DNA from: Streptococcus suis
GTDB taxonomy: Bacteria; Bacillota; Bacilli; Lactobacillales; Streptococcaceae
NCBI GenBank assembly: GCA_029593465.1
Contig: JAKTNK010000002.1
Location: forward strand, 1-64,000
Reading direction: 5' to 3'
Length of the DNA: 64,000 nt
Shown: positions 53,052-62,608 of the stretch, one piece after another
Position numbering within the stretch: the stretch's first letter is position 1
How the letters are laid out: each line of letters opens with the position of its first letter
Made by a program: the position numbers and the translations under genes
The notes under the pieces: generated by a model
Databases searched by the model: none
Seen by the model: only the letters and a program-made list of their open reading frames with translations
Told to the model about the DNA's origin: nothing

Positions 53052-53766
53052 GGTGGAGTGGCTAACGACTTGGCGCAAATGGCCGGTATTTATCATGGCG
53101 ATTGGGATGCCAGTTGGTTTTTATCTATTTTATTCAGGAATGACGATGTCACCTAATCCAGAGCTTCAAAAGCAGTTTGTCAGGCATTACCTCTTGACCA
53201 TGACGGCTTTTTCCATGTCGAGTTTTGGTTTTTTTACTTTTCCTTATATGCTTATGGAAGACCGTAATAATCACTGGGTGCAGTATCTAAGGCATTCTAA
53301 GCTAGGGATGGGACATTATTACTTGTCGAAAATTATTCGTGTCCTAATTTATTTCATCTGCTCAATCGTGATCACCTTTTTGGTAGGCATTTTATATCGC
53401 GGGGTTGAGATGAGTGTGTCAGGTTGGATCGGTTCAGTAGGCTTACTCTTACTATCAAGTCTTGTCTTTCTAGCATTTGGACTCTTAATCGCTCAAATCA
53501 CCTCCGAACAAGTGATGGCTATTGTTGGTAATCTCTTATTTTTGAGCTTAGCCGTTATTGGTGGTTCTTGGATGCCTGTTGAGACCTTTCCTAAGTGGCT
53601 ACAAGCTATCTCAAAATGGACACCAACCTACCATGTTAATCAACTAGTGATTGACTGGTCTGATAAAGGAAGCTTTAATACCAACTCTTTTTTGATAATT
53701 CTGTTAGATGTGTTATTATTAGTAGGACTAACAGGATTGATTAAAAAATGTATTGAGGTTAGATAA
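53035..53766 (+). CDS. ABC-2 type transporter permease
   Basis: The 243-residue protein has about six membrane helices and belongs to the ABC-2 permease family (WMPVETFPKWLQAISKWTPTYH is typical of the last part). AAGGAGG stands six bases before the ATG at 53035, inside the end of the ATPase gene (17-nt overlap). It pairs with the ATPase to form an exporter. The kinase gene starts on its stop codon (TAATG), so expression of transporter and sensor is coupled. Confidence 0.9.
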   Translation: MKALLKVEWLTTWRKWPVFIMAIGMPVGFYLFYSGMTMSPNPELQKQFVRHYLLTMTAFSMSSFGFFTFPYMLMEDRNNHWVQYLRHSKLGMGHYYLSKIIRVLIYFICSIVITFLVGILYRGVEMSVSGWIGSVGLLLLSSLVFLAFGLLIAQITSEQVMAIVGNLLFLSLAVIGGSWMPVETFPKWLQAISKWTPTYHVNQLVIDWSDKGSFNTNSFLIILLDVLLLVGLTGLIKKCIEVR

Positions 53767-54857
53767 TGTTTAGAAGCAGTCAAAAAAACGATTCACTCTT
53801 TTACCTTGGACTGGTCTTTCTCTTGTTTCCATTACTAGGCGTGGTTTACTTTCACTACCCTGTCTGGACACTAGCCTTGACCATTTTATTTGCGATGGTT
53901 TACTTGCTCCTTATCCATCTAAAAGACAGCTTTGCTAAAGGACTAGCCCTACTTTGGTTTTACCTTATCGGTTATATCGTTTTGATGTCTTTGATGATTA
54001 ATGGGTCGATGATGTGGTTTTTCTTTTTTCCAAGTAATCTACTCATTTGGCGATTTGCTGACGGGTTGAAATCGTATCGGATGCAAAGTTTTTTGATTGC
54101 TATGTTGCTAACAACGGGTTTGGAAATCTTTGGCACGACTGATTTGGCTACTAAGGTCAGTGCTTTGGTAGTCATGGTGATTATTCTTGTCATGACTTAC
54201 TATCAGCATCGCTTGCAAGTTGAATCAGCTATGAAACGTGAAATTGAACGTCAGGATAAGTATATTGGAACGTTGATGGCGGAGAATGAACGCAATCGTA
54301 TCGGTAGAGATTTGCATGATACCTTAGGTCATACCTTTGCCTTGATGACCATCAAAACGGAGTTAGCCTTAAAGCAGTTAGAGAAAAAGGACTTGGATAG
54401 GGTTAAAAGTGAGTTGGCTGAGTTGCATCAGGTCAGTACGACTGCGATGACTGAGGTGAGAGCATTAATCAATCAACTAAAATACCGTTCACTTGATGAT
54501 GAAATAGACCATTTAACACAAATGTTGGATTTATCAGGTATTGCAGTGCAGGTGGACAACAATCTAACGGATGAGTCATTACATCCAAGGGTACAATCCC
54601 AGTTGGTGATGATTTTACGAGAGCTGGTAACCAATGTCATTAAGCATTCTCAGGCGACATCGTGTGACATTAGCCTCACCAAAACAGAACAAATCGTATT
54701 GCTTTTTAAGGATAATGGTAAAGGGTTTAAGAATTTATCAGGGGACGAATTGCAGTCTATTAAGGAGAGGTTGCAGCAGATAGGTGGTCAATTGACTATT
54801 ACATCATTGAGAAAACCAACAATAATCACAGTTGTCTTGGAGGACAAAGGCTTATGA
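53766..54857 (+). CDS. Sensor histidine kinase (DesK/LiaS-like)
   Basis: The 363-residue membrane kinase has four to five N-terminal helices (about residues 12-150) without a large outer domain, then a coiled-coil and the HisKA_3 phospho-acceptor in [17 protein letters not shown] (His184). The ATPase part includes the N-box [15 protein letters not shown] and G-box [13 protein letters not shown]. Kinases of this build sense membrane state or transporter activity. It overlaps the permease stop by one base and the regulator start by four, forming one operon with both. Confidence 0.92.
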   Translation: MFRSSQKNDSLFYLGLVFLLFPLLGVVYFHYPVWTLALTILFAMVYLLLIHLKDSFAKGLALLWFYLIGYIVLMSLMINGSMMWFFFFPSNLLIWRFADGLKSYRMQSFLIAMLLTTGLEIFGTTDLATKVSALVVMVIILVMTYYQHRLQVESAMKREIERQDKYIGTLMAENERNRIGRDLHDTLGHTFALMTIKTELALKQLEKKDLDRVKSELAELHQVSTTAMTEVRALINQLKYRSLDDEIDHLTQMLDLSGIAVQVDNNLTDESLHPRVQSQLVMILRELVTNVIKHSQATSCDISLTKTEQIVLLFKDNGKGFKNLSGDELQSIKERLQQIGGQLTITSLRKPTIITVVLEDKGL

Positions 54858-55453
54858 AATTACTACTAGCAGAAGACCAATCCATGTTGCGTGATGCCAT
54901 GACTCAGTTATTGTTAATGGAGGATGTGGTTGATGAGGTTTACCAAGCTAAAGATGGTATGGAAGCACTCGATATCATGGAAAAACAAGTTATTGATGTG
55001 GCGATTTTAGATATTGAAATGCCCAGATTAAATGGACTGGCTACCTTAGAGCAGATTAAGAGGAAATGGGCAACAAAAGTTATCATTGTGACCACCTTTA
55101 AGCGACCAGGCTATTTCCAAAAAGCCTTACAGAACGATGTTGATGCCTATGTCTTGAAAGACCGTTCGATTGCTGAATTGATGACGACTATTCACAAGGT
55201 TTTAAAGGGACAAAAAGACTATTCTCCAGAGCTAATTGAAGGCTTTGTTACTAAGACTAGTCCTCTTAGTCGGCAAGAAATGCTGGTTTTGGACTTGCTC
55301 AGTCAGGGAAAGACTAATAAAGAAATTGCTCAAGAAATGTATCTGTCAAACGGCACTGTCCGTAATTATGTGTCATCAATCTTTAACAAACTAGGTGTTA
55401 GTAGTCGCATTGAAGCTATGACGAAAGCAAAAGAAAATAGCTGGTTCATCTAA
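54854..55453 (+). CDS. Response regulator, NarL/LuxR family
   Basis: The 199-residue protein has a receiver domain with the phospho-acceptor Asp53 ([13 protein letters not shown]) and acidic pocket LLLAEDQ, and a C-terminal LuxR helix-turn-helix ([31 protein letters not shown]). It begins with an ATGA overlap of the kinase gene. It probably controls its own operon through the inverted repeat at 52064-52093 (inference). A terminator follows immediately. Confidence 0.93.
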   Translation: MKLLLAEDQSMLRDAMTQLLLMEDVVDEVYQAKDGMEALDIMEKQVIDVAILDIEMPRLNGLATLEQIKRKWATKVIIVTTFKRPGYFQKALQNDVDAYVLKDRSIAELMTTIHKVLKGQKDYSPELIEGFVTKTSPLSRQEMLVLDLLSQGKTNKEIAQEMYLSNGTVRNYVSSIFNKLGVSSRIEAMTKAKENSWFI

Positions 55454-55487
55454 AAACCCTCAGATGTTATACATCTGAGGGTTTCTT
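55454..55487 (+). terminator. Terminator of the ABC/two-component operon
   Basis: AAACCCTCAGATGT and its exact complement form a 14-bp stem with a 3-nt loop, followed by CTT. It also lies between converging operons. Confidence 0.85.
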
Positions 55488-55499
55488 GTAATTTGGGAA

Positions 55500-56147
55500 C
55501 TATTCAGCGCCTTGGGCCCATTTTTTAGCGAGACGACGTGAGTAAGTTGAAATCGCGAAGTTAATCACAAAGTAGATAGCAGTAATGATGAGGTAAAGAG
55601 TAAAGACCTGGCTAGGTTCGAAATATTTTCCCATCAAAATTTGGCTTTTGCCAAATAACTCCTGTAAGGCAATGACAGAGTACAGCAATGACGTATCCTT
55701 GATAACCGTTACAAATTGGGAGATGATAGCAGGTAGCATTTTTCGAATGGCTTGTGGAAAGACAATGTAGATAAAAATTTGTCCTTGTGACATTCCCTGT
55801 GACAGGCCAGCTTCTGTTTGCCCATGATCAACGCCGTTTAAACCACCACGAATGATTTCTGCAAGCGCAGCAGATGTAAAAACGGTAAAAGCTGTGATAC
55901 CTGCGGGTGTTGACTTCATTTGAAAGACCAAGAAAATAATGAAAATCCAAAGAAGATTAGGGACGTTACGGACAAACTCAATGTAAATGCTTGATAGCCA
56001 TCGTAGGAGAGGGTTCTTGCCATTACGCATGACGGCAAGAACAGTTCCAATAATGGTTGAAAACACTATGGAGAGAAAAGAGATATAAAGCGTCAACCAA
56101 AGTCCTTGTAGGATAAAGGTAATGTTTGTTGGTGTTAAAACTGACAT
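55500..56147 (-). CDS. glnP: Glutamine/glutamate ABC transporter permease
   Basis: The 215-residue permease of the HisM/GlnP group has about five helices and the EAA loop in TEAGLSQGMSQGQIFIYIVFPQA, which docks on the ATPase. It is the last gene of the operon that matches S. mutans glnQHMP in order and location next to vicRKX (context knowledge). It takes up glutamate or glutamine with the partner permease. Confidence 0.88.
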   Translation of the reverse strand: MSVLTPTNITFILQGLWLTLYISFLSIVFSTIIGTVLAVMRNGKNPLLRWLSSIYIEFVRNVPNLLWIFIIFLVFQMKSTPAGITAFTVFTSAALAEIIRGGLNGVDHGQTEAGLSQGMSQGQIFIYIVFPQAIRKMLPAIISQFVTVIKDTSLLYSVIALQELFGKSQILMGKYFEPSQVFTLYLIITAIYFVINFAISTYSRRLAKKWAQGAE

Positions 56148-56162
56148 AAAATCCCCTTTCTA

Positions 56163-56858
56163 TTAAACATAAGCTTTTTTATTTTCTTCTTCTTTACGTC
56201 GTGCCCATGTGGCTAATGGGAAACAGACGATAAAGTAGAGAATAGCCGCACCAGCAAATGCTGGAACATAGTTTGTAGTGTCATAAGCCCAAGCTTTTGC
56301 GACGAACATAATGTCAGCACCTGATATGATAGCGACGGTTGATGTGTTTTTAATCAGGTTAACCACTTGGTTGGTCATTGGTGGCAAGATAGTACGAATG
56401 GCCTGTGGTAGGATGATGAACTGCATCGTCTCTTGATAGGTAAAGCCTTGAGAGAGAGCCGCCTCAGTTTGTCCTTTAGGAACAGCCTCAATGCCAGAAC
56501 GAATCACCTCTGAAATGTAGGCACCGTGGTAAAGGCCGACACAGATAACAGCTGTCCAAAAAGCGGAAATCATGATAATCCCATTAGTCATAATAGCTAA
56601 GCCATAATAAACCACTACAAATTGGACTAAGAGGGGGGCGTTTTGATAGAGTTCGACGTAAACACGTGCAATCGTTTTCAAGGTTTTGTTTTTTGATGAT
56701 GACATTGCTCCAAAAATCAAGCCCAAAATAAGGGCTAGGATTAAAGCACCTAAGGACATGCCTAAGGTGTAAGCAAAACCTTTTGCAAAATCGCCAAAAT
56801 CAGCGAAGAAGTCGCCCCAACGAGAAAGGGCGAAGGGACTTGTTACTAAGTAATTCAA
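56163..56858 (-). CDS. glnM: Glutamine/glutamate ABC transporter permease
   Basis: The 231-residue protein is the second polar-amino-acid permease, with the EAA loop TEAALSQGFTYQETMQFIILPQA and the family start GFAYTLGMSLGALILALILGL. It pairs with the downstream permease, 15 nt away, to form the membrane part of the transporter. Confidence 0.88.
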   Translation of the reverse strand: MNYLVTSPFALSRWGDFFADFGDFAKGFAYTLGMSLGALILALILGLIFGAMSSSKNKTLKTIARVYVELYQNAPLLVQFVVVYYGLAIMTNGIIMISAFWTAVICVGLYHGAYISEVIRSGIEAVPKGQTEAALSQGFTYQETMQFIILPQAIRTILPPMTNQVVNLIKNTSTVAIISGADIMFVAKAWAYDTTNYVPAFAGAAILYFIVCFPLATWARRKEEENKKAYV

Positions 56859-56881
56859 GGTAAGGTTCCTTTCTATGGTGG

Positions 56882-57700
56882 CTAGTTAGATTTGGCAGGT
56901 GTCAAATCATATTTGGTGTAAATCTTTTTTAAACTGCCATCTTTAGACCAGTCTTCAAGAAGTTTATTGATATATTGGGTTAAAGCTTTATTAGATTGTT
57001 TGCTGGCGATACCGTAACTTTGGGTATTAAATCCTTGCTTGAGGATTTCTGTTTTTTGACTACGGTAACCAGACAAGATTGATTTATCAACTGAGAAGGC
57101 TTGGATACGCTTTGCGTAGAGAGAAATAGCGAGCTCAGGATAAGATCCTAATTGCACAAAATTAAAATGTAAATGATGAGCTTTAGCATATTCCTCAATA
57201 GCTCTTTTGGTGGTAGAACCTTGCGCAACCCCAATTGTTGCACCATTCATATCTTTGATAGATGAGAAATGGCTAGCTTTATTCACTAAAAACCCAATTT
57301 CATCAGTGTAGTAGGGAATACTGAAGCTGTAAGAAGCCTGACGTTCGGGCGTGATGGTGTAGGTACCGATAACAATATCAACCTGACCATTGTCAATAAC
57401 AGCTTCACGTGTTTGTGCGGTTACTGGTGTAAAAGTAACCTTGACTCCGAGGCTTTTAGCAATTTTTCGTGCAATGTCAATTTCCATGCCTTCGTAGCGA
57501 TGGGTTTCAGCACTAAAATAACCAAAGTTTGGCACGTCTTGTTTAACCCCTGCTTTTAAAACCCCCTCTTTTTGAATACGCTTGATTACCTTAGAGGATA
57601 GGAGTTGCTGAATACTATCCGCTTTAACGCTGGGAGCAAACGATAGCCCGATAGCGACAAGCCCTAAGGCAAGCATAAGAAGTTGTTTGATGTCTTTCAT
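56882..57700 (-). CDS. glnH: Glutamine/glutamate ABC transporter substrate-binding protein
   Basis: The 272-residue protein has an N-terminal signal peptide (about residues 1-27, ending SFAPSVKAD) and an SBP_bac_3 domain (LKAGVKQDVPNFGYF, YEGMEIDIARKIAKSLGV, IVIGTYTITPERQ). No lipobox cysteine is seen in the signal region, so it may be secreted or stay linked by its signal helix, which is unusual for a Gram-positive binding protein. The ATG at 57700 follows GGGAGG; the five codons upstream of it are not needed. It lies directly after glnQ. Confidence 0.87.
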   Translation of the reverse strand: MKDIKQLLMLALGLVAIGLSFAPSVKADSIQQLLSSKVIKRIQKEGVLKAGVKQDVPNFGYFSAETHRYEGMEIDIARKIAKSLGVKVTFTPVTAQTREAVIDNGQVDIVIGTYTITPERQASYSFSIPYYTDEIGFLVNKASHFSSIKDMNGATIGVAQGSTTKRAIEEYAKAHHLHFNFVQLGSYPELAISLYAKRIQAFSVDKSILSGYRSQKTEILKQGFNTQSYGIASKQSNKALTQYINKLLEDWSKDGSLKKIYTKYDLTPAKSN

Positions 57701-57715
57701 ATCATATCCTCCCAA

Positions 57716-58495
57716 CTAGGCTTTATGCTTTTTCTTAGCAGGCACTTTTTCGCTCGCATGATTGATAATTTTACTGAGGAATTGCTGGGCGCGTGGCTCT
57801 TTAGGGTGGTCAAAGAAACCTTGAACATCCGTAGTATCTTCTAAGATTTCCCCTTCTGCCATAAAGATAATCCGATTGGCGACTTCACGAGCAAAGCCCA
57901 TCTCATGGGTGACCACCACCATGTTCATCCCTTCAGCAGCAAGATTTTGCATAACGGCTAAGACATCACCGATAGTTTCGGGATCAAGGGCAGAAGTTGG
58001 CTCATCAAAGAGCAGTAATTCAGGGTTCATGGCTAAGCCACGAGCAATAGCAATACGCTGCTTTTGACCACCAGATAGCATGCCTGGGTAAGCGTCTTTA
58101 CGATCCCACATATTGACATAGGTGAGGTATTTTTCAGCGATAGCTTCTGCTTCTTGACGTGACATGCCTAAAACTTTAATGGGGGCTAAGGTAACATTTT
58201 CTAACACCGTTTTGTGGGGGTATAGGTTGAAATGTTGGAAGACCATACCGACTTCTTTACGCAGTTGGACAAGATCTTTATGACTAGCATTGGCTAATTC
58301 ATGCCCATTGACAATCAAGCTACCTGTGTCTATGGATTCAAGAGCATTCATGGTACGGATAAGTGTTGATTTGCCTGAGCCTGAAGGTCCTAAGAGAACA
58401 ACGACCTGACCTTTTTCAATCTCTAGGTTGATATGGCGTAAAGCATGGTAGTCACCATAATACTTGTCAACGTTTTTATATTCGATAAGTGCCAT
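57716..58495 (-). CDS. glnQ: Glutamine/glutamate ABC transporter ATPase
   Basis: The 259-residue ATPase has Walker [15 protein letters not shown], the Q-loop [11 protein letters not shown], signature [17 protein letters not shown] and Walker [15 protein letters not shown], typical of polar-amino-acid importers. It heads glnQHMP and diverges from vicR. Its promoter has a perfect TTGACA and a nearby CodY-type box, so it should respond to branched-chain amino acids and nutrient state. Confidence 0.92.
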   Translation of the reverse strand: MALIEYKNVDKYYGDYHALRHINLEIEKGQVVVLLGPSGSGKSTLIRTMNALESIDTGSLIVNGHELANASHKDLVQLRKEVGMVFQHFNLYPHKTVLENVTLAPIKVLGMSRQEAEAIAEKYLTYVNMWDRKDAYPGMLSGGQKQRIAIARGLAMNPELLLFDEPTSALDPETIGDVLAVMQNLAAEGMNMVVVTHEMGFAREVANRIIFMAEGEILEDTTDVQGFFDHPKEPRAQQFLSKIINHASEKVPAKKKHKA

Positions 58496-58552
58496 TAGAA
58501 ACTCCTTTATTAGATTAAATTATTACGTTAGAAAACATAACATAGATAAGTT

Positions 58553-58581
58553 AATATAACATACTGCAGCATAATTGTCAA
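58553..58581 (-). promoter_or_regulatory. glnQ promoter
   Basis: On the minus strand TTGACA (58576-58581) and TATATT (58553-58558) are 17 nt apart. Confidence 0.8.
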
Positions 58582-58594
58582 CGATAAAAGTTTA

Positions 58595-58609
58595 AATATT
58601 CTGAAAATT
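58595..58609 (-). promoter_or_regulatory. CodY-box-like site before glnQ
   Basis: AATATTCTGAAAATT matches the CodY consensus AATTTTCWGAAAATT in 14 of 15 positions and lies 13 nt upstream of the glnQ -35. The rest of the 58496-58852 interval holds the vicR promoter and nothing else I can name. Confidence 0.65.
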
Positions 58610-58821
58610 AATATATTAATCCTTCTTAATAGCTTGTTTGTGGTCAGTGGGAATAATTGTGCAAGGCGTTCCAAAAGAGCATTGATTGTTAGACTGCCAA
58701 TGGTTTATGTGATGGTAATGGTCTCTAGAAAAGAGTGCAGGTGATTTTTGGGTTCACCGGTAGAAAAACGCTTTTGAGGACCAATCTGACACAGTCGATG
58801 TTTTTCATTTATAGGATATTT

Positions 58822-58830
58822 TGTTATAAT
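58822..58830 (+). promoter_or_regulatory. vicRKX extended -10 promoter
   Basis: TGT plus TATAAT (58825-58830) lies 22 nt before the vicR ATG. Confidence 0.6.
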
Positions 58831-58852
58831 CAGAAAAAAGGCAGGTGCTAAG

Positions 58853-59560
58853 ATGAAAACAATTCTTGTTGTAGATGATGAAAAACCGATTTCAGACATT
58901 ATTAAATTTAATCTCAGTAAGGAAGGCTATCAGATTGAAACGGCCTTTGATGGCAATGAAGCTGTTCAAAAATTTGAAGCTGTGAAGCCTGATTTGATTA
59001 TTCTGGATTTGATGTTGCCAGGAATGGATGGTTTGGAAGTGGCTAAGGTTATTCGAAAAACTAGTCATACGCCTATCATCATGCTGTCAGCTAAAGATTC
59101 TGAATTTGACAAGGTTATTGGCTTGGAAATCGGTGCGGATGATTATGTTACAAAACCCTTCTCAAACCGTGAGTTGTTAGCGCGTGTTAAGGCACAATTG
59201 CGCCGTTCGGAAACGATTGAGACAGTTGCTGAAGGGGCTCAGCAGTCCTCACCGAAAGAGATTGAGATAGGTCAGCTTCGCATTTTGCCTGAAGCATTTA
59301 TTGCTAAAAAGAATGGTGAGGAAGTGGAATTAACGCACCGCGAATTTGAGTTGCTCTACCATTTGGCACAGCATATTGGCCAAGTCATGACACGAGAACA
59401 TCTGTTAGAGACGGTCTGGGGATATGACTATTTTGGTGATGTTCGAACGGTTGATGTGACCATTCGTCGTTTGCGTGAAAAAATTGAAACGACCCCAAGT
59501 CGTCCAGAATATATTTTGACCCGCAGAGGTGTGGGATACTTTATGAAGGCTCATGACTGA
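58853..59560 (+). CDS. vicR: Response regulator VicR (WalR)
   Basis: VicR is the essential OmpR-type regulator of cell-wall genes. The 235-residue protein has the receiver with Asp52 ([13 protein letters not shown]), the switch lysine in [12 protein letters not shown] and a winged-helix C-terminus ([43 protein letters not shown] with R[11 protein letters not shown]). GCAGGTG precedes the ATG. vicK overlaps its end by 8 nt, forming the vicRKX operon. Confidence 0.96.
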   Translation: MKTILVVDDEKPISDIIKFNLSKEGYQIETAFDGNEAVQKFEAVKPDLIILDLMLPGMDGLEVAKVIRKTSHTPIIMLSAKDSEFDKVIGLEIGADDYVTKPFSNRELLARVKAQLRRSETIETVAEGAQQSSPKEIEIGQLRILPEAFIAKKNGEEVELTHREFELLYHLAQHIGQVMTREHLLETVWGYDYFGDVRTVDVTIRRLREKIETTPSRPEYILTRRGVGYFMKAHD

Positions 59561-60899
59561 TCAGTTTATTGTCACTTTTAGAGATGTGATCATTGCAGGA
59601 CTAATGACCATTTTAGTCCTGATTTATGTTTTTTTAATTGTTCGAGATTCCTTAAATAGCCGCCGTATTCAAGCATTGACCAAGCAGGTTCAGTCCTTAA
59701 TTGCAGGTGAATATGTGGTCAATCAGGTTAATCGCGGTTCGGCGGAAATTAGAATGCTATCAGAGCACCTCAATGACTTGTCTGAGGTTTTTCGTCTTAC
59801 CCATGAAAATCTGGGGCAAGAAAAAAATCGTCTATCCAGTATTCTTTCTTATATGAGTGACGGCGTTTTGGCGACAGATCGCAGGGGTAATATCATCATG
59901 ATCAATGACATGGCCAAACAGCAATTGAACTTGCCGGATTCAGGTGATCTTAGCATGAATGTTATGTCTTTGTTTGAAGAGACCTCTTACACTTATCACG
60001 ATTTAATCACTAAAACACCAGAGATTACCCTGAATCGAGTGAATGAATACGGGGAAATCACTGTGTTAAGATTTAATTTTGCCTTAATCAAGCGAGAAAG
60101 TGGTTTTATTTCAGGTTTGGTTGCTGTCTTGCACGATACCACAGAGCAGGAAAAAGAAGAGCGTGAACGTCGTTTATTTGTATCGAATGTTAGCCACGAG
60201 CTCCGTACTCCTCTAACTTCTGTTAAATCCTACTTAGAAGCCCTCAATGAAGGGGCTTTAAAAGAGTCTGTTGCTCCTGATTTTATTCGCGTATCTCTCG
60301 ATGAAACCAACCGCATGATGCGCATGATTTCGGATTTATTGTCCTTGTCACGGATTGATAATAACAACAGTGAGTTAGAAGTTGAGTTAACCAATTTTAC
60401 GGCATTTATCACTTATATCTTGAATCGCTTTGATCAGATTAAGCTGCAAGAAACACAGGCTGGCAAAACTTATGATATCAGACGTCATTACCCTCTGGTA
60501 CCGATTTGGATTGAGATTGATACGGATAAGATGACACAGGTGATGGATAATATCCTCAATAATGCTATCAAGTATTCGCCAGACGGAGGCGAAATCACTG
60601 TCAGCATGCGTACCACAGAAACGCAGCTTATCATTGCTGTCTCAGACCAAGGGTTAGGGATTCCAAAGAAAGATTTGCCCCTTATTTTTGACCGCTTTTA
60701 CCGTGTCGATAAAGCCCGCAGTCGAGCTCAGGGAGGTACTGGTTTAGGCCTTTCAATTGCCAAAGAAATTATCAAACAACACAATGGCTTCATCTGGGCC
60801 AAAAGTGATTACGGTAAAGGCGCAACATTTACGATTGTACTGCCGTATGACAAAAATATCTTAGAAGTCTATGATGAATGGGAGGACGCTGAAGAGTAA
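59553..60899 (+). CDS. vicK: Sensor histidine kinase VicK (WalK)
   Basis: The 448-residue kinase has a single N-terminal membrane helix (about residues 10-30) as in streptococcal VicK, not two as in Bacillus WalK. It is followed by HAMP, PAS ([19 protein letters not shown]), the H-box [13 protein letters not shown] (His215), the N-box [13 protein letters not shown], and G-boxes VSDQGLGIP and [13 protein letters not shown]. It phosphorylates VicR in response to wall or redox state. vicX follows by one base after the stop. Confidence 0.96.
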   Translation: MTDQFIVTFRDVIIAGLMTILVLIYVFLIVRDSLNSRRIQALTKQVQSLIAGEYVVNQVNRGSAEIRMLSEHLNDLSEVFRLTHENLGQEKNRLSSILSYMSDGVLATDRRGNIIMINDMAKQQLNLPDSGDLSMNVMSLFEETSYTYHDLITKTPEITLNRVNEYGEITVLRFNFALIKRESGFISGLVAVLHDTTEQEKEERERRLFVSNVSHELRTPLTSVKSYLEALNEGALKESVAPDFIRVSLDETNRMMRMISDLLSLSRIDNNNSELEVELTNFTAFITYILNRFDQIKLQETQAGKTYDIRRHYPLVPIWIEIDTDKMTQVMDNILNNAIKYSPDGGEITVSMRTTETQLIIAVSDQGLGIPKKDLPLIFDRFYRVDKARSRAQGGTGLGLSIAKEIIKQHNGFIWAKSDYGKGATFTIVLPYDKNILEVYDEWEDAEE

Positions 60900-60900
60900 G

Positions 60901-61710
60901 GTGACAGATAAAGGATTTAAGTATAGTATTTTAGCATCGGGTTCAACAGGAAATGCCTTTTACTTGGAGACTCCTAAAAAGCGATTCTTGATTGATGCGG
61001 GTTTGACAGGGAAAAAGATTACCAGTCTTTTAGCCGAAATTGACCGTCGTCCAGAGGATTTAGATGCGATTTTCGTAACGCATGAGCACTCAGACCACAT
61101 CAAGGGGGTCGGCGTATTGGCTCGCAAGTATCAGTTAGACGTCTATGCCAATGAAAAAACCTGGCAGGTCATGGATGAGCGCAATATGCTCGGTAAGATT
61201 GATAATAGCCAAAAACATATCTTCTCACGAGAGAGCCTCTTAAGCTTTGGCGATATTGATATTGAGTCTTTCGGGGTTAGTCATGATGCAGTTGATCCGC
61301 AGTTTTACCGCTTTATGAAAGATGACAAGAGTTTTGTGATGTTGACAGATACGGGCTATGTGAGCGATCGCATGGCTGGCATTGTAGCCAATGCAGACGC
61401 TTATTTGATTGAGTCCAATCATGATATTGAGATTTTAAGGGCAGGCTCTTACCCGTGGAAGACCAAGCAACGCATCTTGTCTGACTTTGGGCATCTATCT
61501 AACGAAGCAGGTGCCCAAGCCATGATTGACACCTTGGGCAATCGCACGAAGAAGATTTACTTAGGGCATTTGAGTAAGGAAAATAATATCAAAGAATTGG
61601 CACACATGACCATGGAAACAAGTTTGATGCAGGCTGATTTAGGGGTCAACCATGATTTTAAGGTACTAGATACCTCACCAGACACAGCAACCCCTCTAAC
61701 AAACATTTAA
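60901..61710 (+). CDS. vicX: VicX, metallo-beta-lactamase-fold protein (WalJ/YycJ)
   Basis: The 269-residue protein has the MBL-fold motif THEHSDHIKGV and flanking residues LIDAGLTGKKI, YLIESNHDIEIL and YLGHLSKENN, all found in YycJ/VicX, which links wall regulation to DNA repair and replication in streptococci. The GTG at 60901, one base after the vicK stop, gives the usual length; an upstream frame start at 60871 would overlap vicK. A terminator lies about 60 nt after its end. Confidence 0.93.
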   Translation: MTDKGFKYSILASGSTGNAFYLETPKKRFLIDAGLTGKKITSLLAEIDRRPEDLDAIFVTHEHSDHIKGVGVLARKYQLDVYANEKTWQVMDERNMLGKIDNSQKHIFSRESLLSFGDIDIESFGVSHDAVDPQFYRFMKDDKSFVMLTDTGYVSDRMAGIVANADAYLIESNHDIEILRAGSYPWKTKQRILSDFGHLSNEAGAQAMIDTLGNRTKKIYLGHLSKENNIKELAHMTMETSLMQADLGVNHDFKVLDTSPDTATPLTNI

Positions 61711-61772
61711 TCGCAAAGAAATTGTTTTGTAACTTTATCAGTGAAGACCTAGAGGCAATGCTTTAGCAGTGG

Positions 61773-61813
61773 AAAGGCAGAACCGTTTTTTATGGAAAAC
61801 AGTTCTGCCTTTT
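61773..61813 (+). terminator. vicRKX terminator
   Basis: AAAGGCAGAAC and GTTCTGCCTTT form an 11-bp stem continued by GTTTT/GAAAAC pairing, followed by TTTT. Confidence 0.85.
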
Positions 61814-61822
61814 CGCCTTTTT

Positions 61823-61831
61823 TGTTATAAT
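61823..61831 (+). promoter_or_regulatory. rnc-smc extended -10 promoter
   Basis: TGT plus TATAAT (61826-61831) follows the vicX terminator and lies about 84 nt before the rnc ATG. Confidence 0.55.
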
Positions 61832-61914
61832 AGGGACATTGATGGTTTCTGATGACAGCACGTTGACAAGACTAACGCCATCAGATGGAAAGCAAGGAAT
61901 AAAGGAGGTTTAAC

Positions 61915-62607
61915 ATGGAAGGGCTAAAGGAAAAATTGAGAGCGGATTTTCAGATTGAGTTTGCAGACAATGCCTTGCTGGAGACAGCTTTTACGCATAC
62001 CTCATATGCGAATGAACATCGCCTCCTAAACATTTCACACAATGAACGTTTGGAATTTTTAGGAGACGCGGTTCTACAGTTGATTATTTCAGACTATCTC
62101 TACCGAAAATACCCTCATAAGCCTGAAGGCGACTTATCAAAACAACGCTCGATGATTGTGCGTGAGGAAAGTTTAGCAGGCTTTTCAAAAGACTGTGGCT
62201 TTGACGCCTTTATCAAGTTGGGCAAAGGGGAGGAAAAATCAGGCGGTCGCCAACGAGAGACCATCTTGGGAGATCTTTTTGAGGCTTTTCTAGGCGCTTT
62301 ATTACTGGACAAGGGGGTAGAAGCCGTCAAGTCCTTTCTCTATCTTGTGATGATTCCCAAAGTTGAAAAAGGACAATACGAACAAGTTAAAGACTACAAA
62401 ACAACTCTTCAAGAAGAATTGCAAGTGGATGGTGATATCACCATTCGTTATGAAGTGATTAGTGAAGAAGGTCCTGCCCATGCCAAAAGCTTTGAGGTTC
62501 GTGTCATGGCAAATAACAAGGAGCTAAGTCGAGGTAAGGGCCGTTCGAAGAAAATGGCAGAGCAAGAAGCCGCCAGAAAAGCACTTGACCAACTAGGTGA
62601 GGTCTAA
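61915..62607 (+). CDS. rnc: Ribonuclease III
   Basis: RNase III cuts double-stranded RNA, processing rRNA and some mRNAs. The 230-residue protein has the signature [21 protein letters not shown] with catalytic acidic residues, the second metal Glu in [16 protein letters not shown], and a C-terminal double-strand RNA-binding domain ([11 protein letters not shown]… [20 protein letters not shown]). AAAGGAGG precedes the ATG. smc begins one base after its stop, as in most streptococci. Confidence 0.97.
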   Translation: MEGLKEKLRADFQIEFADNALLETAFTHTSYANEHRLLNISHNERLEFLGDAVLQLIISDYLYRKYPHKPEGDLSKQRSMIVREESLAGFSKDCGFDAFIKLGKGEEKSGGRQRETILGDLFEAFLGALLLDKGVEAVKSFLYLVMIPKVEKGQYEQVKDYKTTLQEELQVDGDITIRYEVISEEGPAHAKSFEVRVMANNKELSRGKGRSKKMAEQEAARKALDQLGEV

Positions 62608-62608
62608 C

